From Fidelibacterota bacterium (lineage in GTDB: Bacteria > Fidelibacterota > UBA8477 > JABMPR01): a DNA stretch of 64,000 nt. Below, piece after piece: positions 8,029 through 17,568 of the stretch. The notes beneath the pieces are model-generated. The model saw nothing but the letters and a program-made list of their open reading frames with translations, searched no databases and was not told the origin of the DNA. Positions within the stretch are counted from its first letter, which is position 1. Each line of letters opens with the position of its first letter. The stretch covers positions 62,001 to 126,000 of the forward strand of contig JAERTH010000042.1 of assembly GCA_016844955.1 (NCBI GenBank), in the 5' to 3' direction. The translations under genes were made by a program, and so were the position numbers.

Positions 8029-9171
8029 GTGAAGATCGGTATTCCCGTTGAGACGGTTTCTGGAGAAACCCGCGTTGCCATGGTTCCCGGAATGGTCACA
8101 GCATTTACTCGCTTGGAGCATGAGGTCATCATTCAGAAAAATGCTGGTTCAGCCTCTTTCATCTCAGATAAACAGTTTGAGAAGTCAGGTGCTCGCATTG
8201 TTGATGATGCCAAATCGCTTTATGCCGAGGCAGATGTTGTCTTTAAAGTTCAGCCCCCCAGTGCTGATGAAGTGAAAATGATGAATGATGGAGCCATCTA
8301 CATGGGATATCTCGCTCCATTAAGCAATCACGAAACACTGAATGCAATGAACGCCAAAAAGGTGACCAGTTTTGCCACCGAGTTCATTCCCAGAATTTCC
8401 CGTGCCCAAAGCATGGATACGCTGAGTTCCATGGCTACCCTGGCTGGATACAAAGCCGTGCTGATTGCCGCCAACCATCTGGGAAAAATATTTCCCTTAT
8501 TAATGACCGCCGCAGGGTCGATTCCCCCAGCCACTACCTTTGTGCTTGGAGCCGGAGTCGCTGGCCTACAAGCCATTGCCACCGCCAAAAGACTGGGATC
8601 AAGGGTTGAAGCTTTCGATCCACGTCCCGCTGTTGAGGAGCAGGTAAAGAGTCTGGGCGCTACTTTCGTCCACATGGAAGTTCCAGAAGAAAATGTGGAA
8701 ACAACGGGTGGTTACGCAAAGCAACAATCTGATGCATTTCTTATTGCCGAGCAAACTGCCATTGGAGCCCGCCTGCCAAAGGTTGATGTGATTATCACGA
8801 CGGCAGCCATTTTTGGAAAAGCCGCCCCAATTCTCATTACCGAAGAAATGGTTAAAATGATGAAGCCAGGATCTGTAATTATTGATCTGGCCATCGAAGG
8901 TGGTGGAAACTGTGAGTTGTCAGAACTGGGCAAGACAGTGGTTAAGCATGGCGTCACCATAGTTGGAACCATTAATCTACCTGCCAGTCTACCAATTGAT
9001 GGTAGTGCAATGTTCTCAAAGAACCTTCTGAATCTTTTCAAGAATATCTTCCAGAAAGAGGACAATACGCTTGATTTTGAGGAGGAGGTAACCGCTGGAG
9101 CCTGTATCACTCATGCTGGTGAAGTTCAAAATGAATTAGTTAAAAATTCAATGACTGGAGGGGACGCATAA
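8029..9171 (+). CDS. pntA: NAD(P) transhydrogenase subunit alpha 1 (NAD-binding domain I)
   Basis: A 380-residue soluble NAD(H)-binding subunit (domain I) of proton-translocating transhydrogenase. It starts MKIGIPVET with a GTG codon behind AGGAGA, has the N-terminal alanine dehydrogenase/PNT region, a RISRAQSMDTLSS loop and the dinucleotide fold VLGAGVAGLQA near residue 173. Its stop overlaps the start of the alpha-2 gene by one base. The split into alpha-1, alpha-2 and beta is the known arrangement in Rhodospirillum and many other bacteria, so it is not a broken gene. The complex couples NADH oxidation to NADPH formation using the proton gradient. Confidence 0.95.
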   Translation: MKIGIPVETVSGETRVAMVPGMVTAFTRLEHEVIIQKNAGSASFISDKQFEKSGARIVDDAKSLYAEADVVFKVQPPSADEVKMMNDGAIYMGYLAPLSNHETLNAMNAKKVTSFATEFIPRISRAQSMDTLSSMATLAGYKAVLIAANHLGKIFPLLMTAAGSIPPATTFVLGAGVAGLQAIATAKRLGSRVEAFDPRPAVEEQVKSLGATFVHMEVPEENVETTGGYAKQQSDAFLIAEQTAIGARLPKVDVIITTAAIFGKAAPILITEEMVKMMKPGSVIIDLAIEGGGNCELSELGKTVVKHGVTIVGTINLPASLPIDGSAMFSKNLLNLFKNIFQKEDNTLDFEEEVTAGACITHAGEVQNELVKNSMTGGDA

Positions 9172-9470
9172 TGGAAAGCCTCATTGTATCCATCTACGTT
9201 TTCACCCTGGCTGTATTTATCGGCTTTGAGTTGATCACAAAAGTACCACCTCTGTTGCATACCCCCCTCATGTCTGGTTCCAACGCAATTTCTGGAATCA
9301 CTGTGGTAGGTGCCCTGTTAGCCGCCAATGCCAATAACTGGAAGCTCAGCACCATTTTAGGTGTACTGGCCATTGCGTTTGCCATGATCAATGTCATTGG
9401 TGGATTTATGGTTACTGACCGCATGCTAGGTATGTTTAAAAAAGATAAAAAGACTGAGAAAGGAGCCTGA
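9171..9470 (+). CDS. pntA: NAD(P) transhydrogenase subunit alpha 2 (membrane)
   Basis: A 99-residue membrane subunit with three to four hydrophobic helices, corresponding to the first part of the proton-translocating domain II of transhydrogenase. The sequence features VFIGFELITKVPPLLHTPLM, a highly conserved opening, and a later VIGGFMVTDRML. The start overlaps the alpha-1 stop (ATAATGG context) and the gene is followed after 2 bases by pntB, showing a tightly coupled operon. Confidence 0.95.
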   Translation: MESLIVSIYVFTLAVFIGFELITKVPPLLHTPLMSGSNAISGITVVGALLAANANNWKLSTILGVLAIAFAMINVIGGFMVTDRMLGMFKKDKKTEKGA

Positions 9471-9472
9471 AT

Positions 9473-10861
9473 ATGATCTATTTAGAACAGTTCACTTATC
9501 TCCTGGCTTCAGCCTTATTTATTATCGGATTGAAATATCTTGGCTCAGCTAAAACTGCCCGCAAGGGAAATCAGTATGCTATGGTCGCCATGGCCATTGC
9601 TATTATTATCACGCTGGTGATTTCTGGTGTGGCAGGTCCCATTCAGATCATTGTCGGTATGGTCGTCGGTGGTCTCATTGGTGGTATCGCTGCCAAACGT
9701 GTTGAGATGACTGAGATGCCACAAATGGTTGCCCTGTTCAATGGGTTTGGCGGTGTGGCCTCTACATTAGTGGCCTTCTCTGAATACCTGGAACCAACAA
9801 CCATACCTGTGACACTTGATGTCAATATTACACTCATTCTGAGTCTGTTTATTGGAACTGTGACATTGACCGGATCCCTGATTGCCTTTGCAAAACTGCA
9901 GGGCATCATGCCTGGAAGACCCATTGTCTTGCCCGTACATCAGATAATCAACCTGGTATTGATTATTGGTGTCGTAGCATTCGGTGCCATGTACATCATG
10001 AATCCCGATGTTCCCATGTGGCCCTTATTGATCATCGCAGCTGCAGCTATTTTTGGTATCACATTTGTGATCCCCATTGGTGGTGCAGATATGCCCGTGG
10101 TGATTGCCCTTTTGAATTCCTATTCAGGTCTGGCTGCTTCCGCCACAGGTTTTGTTCTCTCTAACAATGTCCTGATCATCGCAGGTGCACTGGTTGGAGC
10201 ATCAGGTCTGATCTTGACCCAGCTCATGTGTGAAGCCATGAATCGTAGTCTTTTCAATGTGCTCTTCGGCGCTGTTGGAACTGATGACAGTACTGGTGAA
10301 GCGGGTGCAGGTGGTGGAGAGCAGAAGACCGTTACTCGTTATACCGCTGAAGATGCTGCCATGATCATGGATACGGTTCAATCCGTTATTATTGTTCCTG
10401 GATATGGTCTGGCCGTCGCTCAAGCTCAGCACGTGTTACACGAAATGGGAGAATTGCTCACAGCTCGCGGCATTGATGTAAAATATGCTATCCACCCAGT
10501 GGCTGGACGTATGCCCGGTCATATGAATGTGCTCCTGGCTGAAGCCAATGTACCTTACGATGTGCTCTATGAAATGGATGACATCAATGATGAATTCCAG
10601 AATACAGATGTGGCCTTGATTATCGGGGCCAACGATGTGGTTAATCCTTCTGCTCGTACCAAGAAAGACAGTCCGTTATACGGAATGCCCATCCTGAATG
10701 TTGACTATGCCCGGACCGTTATGTTTGTCAAACGATCCATGGGTGCCGGATTTGCTGGTGAAGCCAACCCACTGTTCTTTGACGATAAGACCATGATGGT
10801 TTTTGGTGATGCAAAGGCAGTTGTCACTGGATTGGTGAAATCGCTAAAAGAAGAAGAATAG
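9473..10861 (+). CDS. pntB: NAD(P) transhydrogenase subunit beta
   Basis: A 462-residue beta subunit. Residues 1-270 form about nine membrane helices of domain II, and the C-terminal 175 residues form the NADP(H)-binding domain III, with VPGYGLAVAQAQH near residue 304 and GANDVVNPSAR near residue 382, both diagnostic. It completes the pntA1-pntA2-pntB operon, which is closed by a strong terminator. Confidence 0.96.
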   Translation: MIYLEQFTYLLASALFIIGLKYLGSAKTARKGNQYAMVAMAIAIIITLVISGVAGPIQIIVGMVVGGLIGGIAAKRVEMTEMPQMVALFNGFGGVASTLVAFSEYLEPTTIPVTLDVNITLILSLFIGTVTLTGSLIAFAKLQGIMPGRPIVLPVHQIINLVLIIGVVAFGAMYIMNPDVPMWPLLIIAAAAIFGITFVIPIGGADMPVVIALLNSYSGLAASATGFVLSNNVLIIAGALVGASGLILTQLMCEAMNRSLFNVLFGAVGTDDSTGEAGAGGGEQKTVTRYTAEDAAMIMDTVQSVIIVPGYGLAVAQAQHVLHEMGELLTARGIDVKYAIHPVAGRMPGHMNVLLAEANVPYDVLYEMDDINDEFQNTDVALIIGANDVVNPSARTKKDSPLYGMPILNVDYARTVMFVKRSMGAGFAGEANPLFFDDKTMMVFGDAKAVVTGLVKSLKEEE

Positions 10862-10885
10862 TTTCTTTTATAACACCTGATCATG

Positions 10886-10912
10886 AGGCCCTGGTTATCC
10901 AGGGCCTTTTTT
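10886..10912 (+). terminator. Intrinsic terminator after pntB
   Basis: A perfect 9-bp stem, AGGCCCTGG with CCAGGGCCT, a TTAT loop and a run of six T. It lies 25 bases after the pntB stop and overlaps the end of the convergent phosphoesterase gene by two bases. Confidence 0.9.
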
Positions 10913-11441
10913 ATAACTCAATTCTTGCCACAGTTTCCCAGGTATCAACCGTGCCCTGCGTCTTCACCAGCGTCATCGCTGCAATTGGAATTTCTACAAT
11001 TTCTGGAAGTTTGACAATGGTCAGCATTTCTCTCTTCTCAACTTCAGATGCTGTACTATAGAGTAAACTAACGTGAGGATAAAATGGTGAATCCTTTTGC
11101 CTGCCAAAAAGTTTTCTCGTAACTGAGTTTAACGATATTAGGTCCGGGGTTGTTCTGATCTTGTAAAAGAGGGCTCTGAAATAGAAGTCCTGCATACCCA
11201 CAGATTCAACCTGGAGAATGCCGGGAATTTGGACACCGCCAAGCTGCTTAAATTTTGGAAGAATCTGCTCGAGATCACCTTCCAGTTGCCCCAGAAGTGT
11301 CAGGTGCGGTGGAAAATGGGGTGTTGAGGATCTATCTCCCAAGGAGTTGATAATTCCGGTGAGGATATTTCGGCTTGCGGTCTCGGGAATGAGCCAGATG
11401 GAATACCCTCGAACCTGTGCTTCAGGATTAGTTTCAGACAT
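10911..11441 (-). CDS. 2H phosphoesterase / 2'-5' RNA ligase-like protein
   Basis: A 176-residue member of the 2H phosphoesterase superfamily (cyclic phosphodiesterase, LigT). The two H-x-T/S signatures are present as PHLTLLGQ near residue 45 and PHVSLLYS near residue 122. These histidines act on 2',3'-cyclic or 1'',2''-cyclic phosphates or on 2'-5' linkages. The opening YSIWLIPE resembles plant and yeast cyclic phosphodiesterases. The gene follows the lamin-tail protein by 4 bases on the minus strand. Physiological substrate is unknown. Confidence 0.82.
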   Translation of the reverse strand: MSETNPEAQVRGYSIWLIPETASRNILTGIINSLGDRSSTPHFPPHLTLLGQLEGDLEQILPKFKQLGGVQIPGILQVESVGMQDFYFRALFYKIRTTPDLISLNSVTRKLFGRQKDSPFYPHVSLLYSTASEVEKREMLTIVKLPEIVEIPIAAMTLVKTQGTVDTWETVARIEL

Positions 11442-11445
11442 AGGT

Positions 11446-14400
11446 TTATTTCACCAGATAGATTTTCTTTAGTGTTTTAATCACATTCCCCTGTAAATCA
11501 TCAATCAGCATCATACAAATATACATGCCAGTACCTGCGACGCCGCCATAACTTAGCTCACCATCCCAGGTCAATTTTCCACGGTGGCTAACTGCTCTGG
11601 CAATCACCGGTTCAGCAATTTTTCTACCGGCCATGTCATAGATCCTCACTGAGATCAGCCCTTGCTCTACAGGTAACTCATATTGAATTTCCAACTGATC
11701 ATCCAACCCATCACCATTGGGAGTAAATGGGTTAGGTGTCAGGTTGACCTGGAGCTCCTGGGCCAGTGATGTCAACACCAAGCTGTTCTCTCTGCCTGGA
11801 GTTGCTGCATTTTCATCAATGCATATGCCCCAGTTGCGCTGAACCGAGCCATCAATGTCAGGTCGGATTCTTTCCAGTGAACGCCCCTCAGCTAATGCAG
11901 TGTATTCATCGTAGGACATTTCATCCATGTCCAATCCTTGCGGATCATATAAATGAACCGCATCTGAGCCATTATTCAGAGTGGGAAAATCTGCCATAGC
12001 TATAAGCGGGCAATCCACAGTGGTACCAATAGAGGCGCCCGCACCACCCAGCAGAACAAAATTTTTCGGCGCAATGATAGAGCTTGTATTTGATATTGGC
12101 TTCAGCGTGAGATTGTTATCAGATATTTGCCAACCCCGGATATCCACGTGACGATTACTTCTGTTCAAAACTTCAATCCATTCCATCTGATCCTGTTCAG
12201 GTACCGGCATGACCTCATTGATGATCAGCGGTGTTGAATTGCTGGAAACATAGAAGCGCTCATAAATGGTATCATCATCGCTTTTCTCATCACCCTGACT
12301 TGTAATCTGGGCATGCAGATCAATCCAGCCGGATTGCTTAAAAAACAACTCCTGATGCCATTCCAATGTATCATCTGGTGTGAGAAGTGACAGCATCCAC
12401 TCATCGTCACTTACCGTGCCTCCATTCTGAAACATCTGAATATTCAATTTTGCATCCGTGACAATCCCATTTCCACCATTTGTCACCTGAATTATTGCCA
12501 CTGAGCTTGCTTGCTCCCAGAGCAGTGAATCCACCATTATAAAGCCCCCGAGGGCAATATTATTAGGCGGGATGAGAACTGAATTGTCCCGACCAGGGGT
12601 GATGCCACTTTCATCCACACAAGTCGCCCATGAGGACTGATGTTCAATTGATTTCCATAGTGCCGTTCGCTCCAGACTCTTGCCTGATTCACCCCCTCGG
12701 GCAGAGGTGTACCCGTGAGATAATTGGATATTTCCCAAGGGATCCTTGATAAAGATGGAATCCGAACTGTTGTTCAAAGATGGCCAGACTGATAATTCGG
12801 CCATTTGAGTGCCGGGATCAGTCCAGTCTGATAGTGACATCGAATCCCCACATAGCAGAAAGTAAGTATCTGACTGGATGTCAATTGAAACCAGCACCCT
12901 ACCTTCAGCCCCACTCCGATCCTCGAATGACCACCCCAATAGATTTAGGGCTTCTGCTCCAATATTTTTGAATTCTAAAAACTCCACCTGATCTTCATCA
13001 GGCAGGTAGTGTATCTCATTAATCGCCAGTAAACCTGGTTGATATCCCAGAACAGCTTGAACTGATGTATCTGCCAGTAATAATTCGTTTTGGATAATGC
13101 GAATGGGAACACTTGAATAACCCGGCCAAAGCATGGGGCTGGTAAAAACCAATGAATCGGCCATAAAACTTGTCAGTATTCCTTGCCAGAACGTGTCAGC
13201 ATCAGACGCTACCTCAAACCATCGCAAAGTATCCAGGCCCATATTTCTGAATCTTATTTTAATGGTGGCCTGGGATGGACCAATATCCTCAAATGTCCAC
13301 AGGTCAATTGATTCAATTTCAAGCGCTACCGGAACTAACTGCCTCGTATTAAAATGAGAGGGTGTTCCCCCATCAGCATGTGTACTGGGAGACCAATTCA
13401 CTTTTTCCGTTGGAAATAAATTGGGATGTCTGCGCTCCAATGATATACCTGATGATCCCCAACTACCGCGATAGTATACTGAAGCAACAGCATGTCCCGT
13501 TGCATCAAACAACCTTATAGAATCAGATGTGCTGTTTAATGTCGGCCAAGAGTTGAGCTCCATAACCATGTGCTCTGGAATTGTAAAATATTCAGCCATC
13601 TTTTTATCTGCACACAAACATAGCAAGTAGTCTGGTTCGAGGATATAAAGCGAGTCAGAAATTCTGTGTTGCGTCTGGTTGGCATCGGAGAGACTCCAGC
13701 CTTGCAGTGAAATGGGTGTTTCTCCAAGGTTCCTGATTTCGATCCACTCGCCCTCTTGTTCAGAAGTGGGACTATACATAATCTCTGTAATGGCCACTGC
13801 ATGGCGAGGGTAAGGTGCCGCCACTTCAAAATGCAGGGAATCGTCTGTTGAATTCTCATCCCCTTGAACAAAAAGTGTAGCTGACATCCTATGAAGACCT
13901 GATCCAAGCCCAGATATTACTACAGGATATTGAAGAAGCGCTCCAGAATTTATTCGGTCTGTGTATTCTTGAAAAAACACCAACTCAGTATCCTCTTCAA
14001 CGCCATTTTGATCTCTATCCAGATGTATGGCAATTGAGAATGACGAAATTTCATCCTCTCCAGTATTCTGAATTACGAAGTCAATCCTTACGGGCTCTCC
14101 CAACTCAACCTGAACAATAGTTAGTTCATTCAAGCTCAGATTCAATTGAGGCCGGGAAATTGAATTACGAAATCCTGGTGTCCCATTTTCTACCAGTGAC
14201 TCCTGCCATTGCGCTGAAGAATCTGGCGTATCTGTGGAAACTCTCTCCCAGCTAAAGCCATTATTAGTAGATGATGTCCAGGCCATCTGGGTCATCACCG
14301 AAGCGTCAGAATTCCTTATGATGACGCTTTCACCCGAATTTGACAATCCTCCACTTCCAAAGCTGGCATCGGTAGATATGGTATATAGGGGAATGCTGTC

Positions 14401-14691
14401 CGGGATCAGGTTCAGATACGGTCCTGTTGCCAGCGGATACCCTGGGTCCAGGATGAGGGCGAACCCATTGGGCTGAATCAAATCAGGACCTGAGAGATGC
14501 ACCAGCGAGTCCTCTCCATTACCATCACTTAATATCCAGCCATTGATGTGCATCACATGAGCGGTCGTATTATAGATCTCAACGAACTCATTTTCGTATT
14601 CGGATCCCTGAGGATTTGACATCACCTCTGAGATACGTATGTCACTGGCTTGCAAGCAGATAGCCAGCAACACAAGGCTAATCTTGTGCAT
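11446..14691 (-). CDS. Large secreted lamin-tail-domain protein with C-terminal sorting domain
   Basis: A 1081-residue exported protein. A signal peptide (MHKISLVLLAICLQAS) is followed by four lamin-tail domains (LTD) at roughly residues 20-165, 298-448, 552-710 and 828-985. Each begins with an IxEIM/INEV segment followed by a W(I/V)E(I/V/L)xN-like strand, and ends with a SLER motif. Three beta-sandwich CARDB-like linkers with paired NTG/GDE signatures alternate with them. The last 90 residues open NLTPNPFTPNGDG and end KKIYLVK, a type IX-like sorting/FlgD-like domain. LTDs occur in bacterial surface nucleases and adhesins; no catalytic domain is visible here, so a surface-structural or adhesive role is the best inference. 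Confidence 0.88.
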   Translation of the reverse strand: MHKISLVLLAICLQASDIRISEVMSNPQGSEYENEFVEIYNTTAHVMHINGWILSDGNGEDSLVHLSGPDLIQPNGFALILDPGYPLATGPYLNLIPDSIPLYTISTDASFGSGGLSNSGESVIIRNSDASVMTQMAWTSSTNNGFSWERVSTDTPDSSAQWQESLVENGTPGFRNSISRPQLNLSLNELTIVQVELGEPVRIDFVIQNTGEDEISSFSIAIHLDRDQNGVEEDTELVFFQEYTDRINSGALLQYPVVISGLGSGLHRMSATLFVQGDENSTDDSLHFEVAAPYPRHAVAITEIMYSPTSEQEGEWIEIRNLGETPISLQGWSLSDANQTQHRISDSLYILEPDYLLCLCADKKMAEYFTIPEHMVMELNSWPTLNSTSDSIRLFDATGHAVASVYYRGSWGSSGISLERRHPNLFPTEKVNWSPSTHADGGTPSHFNTRQLVPVALEIESIDLWTFEDIGPSQATIKIRFRNMGLDTLRWFEVASDADTFWQGILTSFMADSLVFTSPMLWPGYSSVPIRIIQNELLLADTSVQAVLGYQPGLLAINEIHYLPDEDQVEFLEFKNIGAEALNLLGWSFEDRSGAEGRVLVSIDIQSDTYFLLCGDSMSLSDWTDPGTQMAELSVWPSLNNSSDSIFIKDPLGNIQLSHGYTSARGGESGKSLERTALWKSIEHQSSWATCVDESGITPGRDNSVLIPPNNIALGGFIMVDSLLWEQASSVAIIQVTNGGNGIVTDAKLNIQMFQNGGTVSDDEWMLSLLTPDDTLEWHQELFFKQSGWIDLHAQITSQGDEKSDDDTIYERFYVSSNSTPLIINEVMPVPEQDQMEWIEVLNRSNRHVDIRGWQISDNNLTLKPISNTSSIIAPKNFVLLGGAGASIGTTVDCPLIAMADFPTLNNGSDAVHLYDPQGLDMDEMSYDEYTALAEGRSLERIRPDIDGSVQRNWGICIDENAATPGRENSLVLTSLAQELQVNLTPNPFTPNGDGLDDQLEIQYELPVEQGLISVRIYDMAGRKIAEPVIARAVSHRGKLTWDGELSYGGVAGTGMYICMMLIDDLQGNVIKTLKKIYLVK

Positions 14692-14842
14692 AAGAATCCC
14701 ATCTGTTTTAGTTGAGGTTAACTAGATGAGCATAAAGTAAAGTGAGATATATGCTATTACTAAGATTTTCCTGATATAAAGCACAAATAAAATTATATTC
14801 ATGTCGTCTTCGCCACGTGAAATTGAATAATTAGGAGGAAAT

Positions 14843-15427
14843 ATGAAACTGTTGAAACTTAGCTTTATGATTGTACTAACCGCATTGGTCATGATCAGCT
14901 GCTCCGGAGCACCTGAAGTAACCGATATGCCAAGCCAAAAGGCAGGTAAGAATCCCAAGGGACCTTCTGACCTTCCAGATTGGTATATCAATACTCCAGA
15001 AGAAGATGATATGTATATCTATGCAGTCGGTACAGGGGAATCACGAAAAATGAATCTTGCCATCGATAAAGCCAAACAGGCTGGCAAGGTTGAATTATCT
15101 GAAAGAGTCTCTGCCAATGTTCAGAGTCAGGTGAAAAACTTTTCACAAGAAGCGGGTATGGATGAGAATACTCAGGTGATCGAATTCTATCAATCAACCT
15201 CTAAATCAGTGACCAATAACACCCTGAATGGTGTAACCGTCCTGAAACGTTATCCGTATCAGAAATCTGGTGGAACCTGGATTGCTTACGTACAGATGGG
15301 TCTGAAAAAAGACGCTGTAAGTACTGCAATTGTGAGCCAAATCCAGAACGAAGAAGCGCTTTATGCTGAATTCAAAGCCTCTCAGGCATTTCAGGAACTT
15401 GAAGCAACTGTTGGTGAAACCAAATAG
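14843..15427 (+). CDS. LPP20-like outer-membrane lipoprotein
   Basis: A 194-residue lipoprotein. The signal peptide ends in VMISCSG, with the lipidated cysteine near residue 20. A proline-rich linker is followed by PDWYINTP and YIYAVGTGESRKMNLAIDKAKQAGKVELSERV, the region shared with LPP20-family lipoproteins, and a C-terminal WIAYVQMGLKKD segment. The ATG is preceded by a strong AGGAGG. It is a single-gene unit closed by a clear terminator. The family is associated with the cell envelope; no precise role is known. Confidence 0.82.
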   Translation: MKLLKLSFMIVLTALVMISCSGAPEVTDMPSQKAGKNPKGPSDLPDWYINTPEEDDMYIYAVGTGESRKMNLAIDKAKQAGKVELSERVSANVQSQVKNFSQEAGMDENTQVIEFYQSTSKSVTNNTLNGVTVLKRYPYQKSGGTWIAYVQMGLKKDAVSTAIVSQIQNEEALYAEFKASQAFQELEATVGETK

Positions 15428-15448
15428 TTCTCGTTTTAATTTGCTAAA

Positions 15449-15483
15449 CAAACGGCTCCCGAATGGGGGCCGTTTTTGTTTTG
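15449..15483 (+). terminator. Intrinsic terminator after the LPP20-like gene
   Basis: A 10-bp GC-rich stem, AACGGCTCCC paired with GGGGGCCGTT through one G-T, a GAAT loop and a T-rich tail (TTTTTGTTTTG). It follows the lipoprotein stop by about 22 bases. Confidence 0.88.
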
Positions 15484-15576
15484 TTGATCAGCCGACATGC
15501 AGGCGACCTGAAGTGGTTAATTATAAGTGGCGATGTCGTGTGCCTCAGCCGACGGACTGGCGGACAAAGTGCCGGT

Positions 15577-16293
15577 TCAATTTCCTATGAACTCGACCCG
15601 CTGGTAGAACTCTTTTTTATAGGCATCACCAATAGGAATCTCTTTCCCCTCAATCCTAATGAATTGTTTCTGAATCACCTCAATTTTGCTCAATGCCACA
15701 ACATAGCTTCTATGTACCTGGATAAATCTATTATCCGGCAGCAATTCCAGGAGCTGTGCAAATGTCATTCGCGAGAGCAACTCCTTGCCATTTAGATTAA
15801 AGATGATGTAATGACCATCCTTCTTGATCAATGAAATCTGATCAATATCCACCTGATGAATTTGAGAACCACTTTTAATGAAGATTTTATCTGAATGTTT
15901 TGAGGGTGAATGCTTGTCACCTTCTAATCCCTGTATCGTTTTGGTTTTGTTTACAGCTTTCAAAAAACGATCAAAGGCAATGGGTTTTAACAAATAATCC
16001 AAGGCAGGTATTTCATAGCTTTCAACTGCATGCTGGGAATAAGCTGTACAAAATATGATTGAGGTGGTTTCTGTCTGAACCATTCGAGCAAGCTGAATGC
16101 CATTCAAGTCGGGCATATTGATATCCATAAATACCAGGTCTACAGCATACTGCGACAAATAGTTGAGTGCTTCAAGAGGGTCACTAAAAGACACCTGCAG
16201 ATTAAGCCAAGTCACCTTATTGATATAGGATTCCAGAATCTCAATGGCCCCATTTTCATCATCCACAATGATGCAATTTATTTGATCATTCAT
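15577..16293 (-). CDS. LytTR-family response regulator
   Basis: A 238-residue response regulator of the LytR/AlgR type. The receiver domain spans residues 5-120 with the acidic pair near the start (IVDDEN), the phospho-acceptor aspartate in LVFMDINMPDLNG near residue 56 and a conserved lysine in YLLKPIAF. The LytTR DNA-binding domain spans about 135-235 and includes KDGHYIIF and FIQVHRSYVV. The gene starts with ATG overlapping the stop of the histidine kinase by 4 bases, so the pair is translationally coupled. Such regulators bind paired direct repeats; candidate targets are the divergent gene at 17569 and the nearby envelope genes. Confidence 0.93.
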   Translation of the reverse strand: MNDQINCIIVDDENGAIEILESYINKVTWLNLQVSFSDPLEALNYLSQYAVDLVFMDINMPDLNGIQLARMVQTETTSIIFCTAYSQHAVESYEIPALDYLLKPIAFDRFLKAVNKTKTIQGLEGDKHSPSKHSDKIFIKSGSQIHQVDIDQISLIKKDGHYIIFNLNGKELLSRMTFAQLLELLPDNRFIQVHRSYVVALSKIEVIQKQFIRIEGKEIPIGDAYKKEFYQRVEFIGN

Positions 16294-17360
16294 GGCGAAA
16301 TCCTTAACTCTACTTTATACTCATCGTCACTAACAATTATTCCCAGTTCATGTTTATCTAGATAATGAAGGTCCAGCCTTTTTTTCACATTGTCCAGCCC
16401 GATTCCCTGATACTCAGGTGAAGCACTGCGATCTGGGAATGCGGAATTAATCACAGAAAACCCGATCTGGTCATCCGAAACATCTAAATGAATATGGATA
16501 TGTCCTTTGCCCTTGCTATCAATTCCATGCTTAAATGCATTTTCTACAAAGGGGAGTAAAATCAGCGGGGCAACCCTGAAATTCTGCGGATCACCCTCAA
16601 TTTGAAAATCGACATCAGGTGGATCATCTTTTTTGTATTTCAATAGCATTAGATCCATATAATTCTGCAAGTGCTCAACTTCATGCTGAAGATTGATACT
16701 CTCTACAGCGCTATCATAAAGCATATACCGCATGAGTCCCGACAAGCGCAAGAGAGCATCGCTACCCTCCTGGTCCTGATTACGCGTAGTGATGGCAAAA
16801 ATATTATTCAAAGTATTGAATAGAAAATGAGGGTTGATCTGTGAGCGGAGATATTTGACCTCTGCTTCAAGATTCTTCAGCTCCAAGGTCTCCTGCCTAC
16901 GCATCTGCTGATTGCGTTCCATAACCAGTCCGTAGAAAAGTCCACCAACAACTACCAATAGATTGCCAGTGAGAATGGACAATTCAATGTTCTCACGACT
17001 TCTGTATATGAGCATTTTATCTGAAATTTCCCCCGGACCGGTTGGCAAGTTGAAGACCCTAAGCGTCAGTGCATCCCATCCATATTCTAAAAGGGAGCCC
17101 AAAGCAAGGATGCCTATAAATGATATACCAACCCGAATTAAAGAGGCGCTGTTGAGACTTGCAGGAATGAGATTGCGAGCAGCAAAGAGCACCAGAACAA
17201 CAGAGATGACTACATCATAAATACGAACCGCGTATAAACTCCCATCCAAATCATTAAACTGCCCAGAGAAGACAGGCAGTTTTGATGTCTGGATTGGACC
17301 ATAATAGGCTATACCAAAAGCAAGCGTAAGGAGCAGGGGCTCTATCCATTTTCTATTCAT
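16290..17360 (-). CDS. LytS/YehU-type sensor histidine kinase
   Basis: A 356-residue membrane histidine kinase. Four hydrophobic segments occupy roughly residues 5-160, followed by a short coiled coil and the His_kinase domain with the phospho-acceptor in QINPHFLFNTLNN near residue 178. The ATP-binding region has FVENAFKHGI (N box) and GIGLDNVKKRL (G box). This is the usual partner of a LytTR regulator, with which it overlaps. The ligand is unknown; no extracellular sensor domain of size is present. Confidence 0.92.
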   Translation of the reverse strand: MNRKWIEPLLLTLAFGIAYYGPIQTSKLPVFSGQFNDLDGSLYAVRIYDVVISVVLVLFAARNLIPASLNSASLIRVGISFIGILALGSLLEYGWDALTLRVFNLPTGPGEISDKMLIYRSRENIELSILTGNLLVVVGGLFYGLVMERNQQMRRQETLELKNLEAEVKYLRSQINPHFLFNTLNNIFAITTRNQDQEGSDALLRLSGLMRYMLYDSAVESINLQHEVEHLQNYMDLMLLKYKKDDPPDVDFQIEGDPQNFRVAPLILLPFVENAFKHGIDSKGKGHIHIHLDVSDDQIGFSVINSAFPDRSASPEYQGIGLDNVKKRLDLHYLDKHELGIIVSDDEYKVELRISP

Positions 17361-17483
17361 ATCTGCAGAATATATACTGAATCACTACATCTTCGACCAT
17401 AAAGGCGTCTAATTACCCGCCTGATGTCACGAATCCCCATTCCACCGTCGTAAACGTCCAAATTTCAAAATCTCTGGTTTAAC

Positions 17484-17505
17484 CACCAAATTTCAGCCAT
17501 TGGTG
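17484..17505. promoter_or_regulatory. Small inverted repeat upstream of the secreted protein gene
   Basis: An inverted repeat CACCAA and TTGGTG separated by 10 bases lies in the 208-base region between the histidine-kinase gene and the divergent gene at 17569; another TTTGGCCACCAAA palindrome follows just before the ribosome-binding site. Either could be an operator or a leader hairpin. No LytTR-type direct repeat could be assigned with certainty. Confidence 0.3.
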
Positions 17506-17568
17506 CCAATTTCGAATCTGATGTTTTTTCAGGCTTATGTTTGGCCACCAAAAAAGGAGAAATTGGCA

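Noticed and set aside
8029..9470. Possible frameshift splitting pntA
   Set aside because: The two parts match the natural alpha-1 and alpha-2 subunits, with their own starts and a coupled overlap.
17500..17568. Upstream TTG start for the exported protein
   Set aside because: It would put 23 residues before a clean signal peptide, while the ATG at 17569 has a strong ribosome-binding site.
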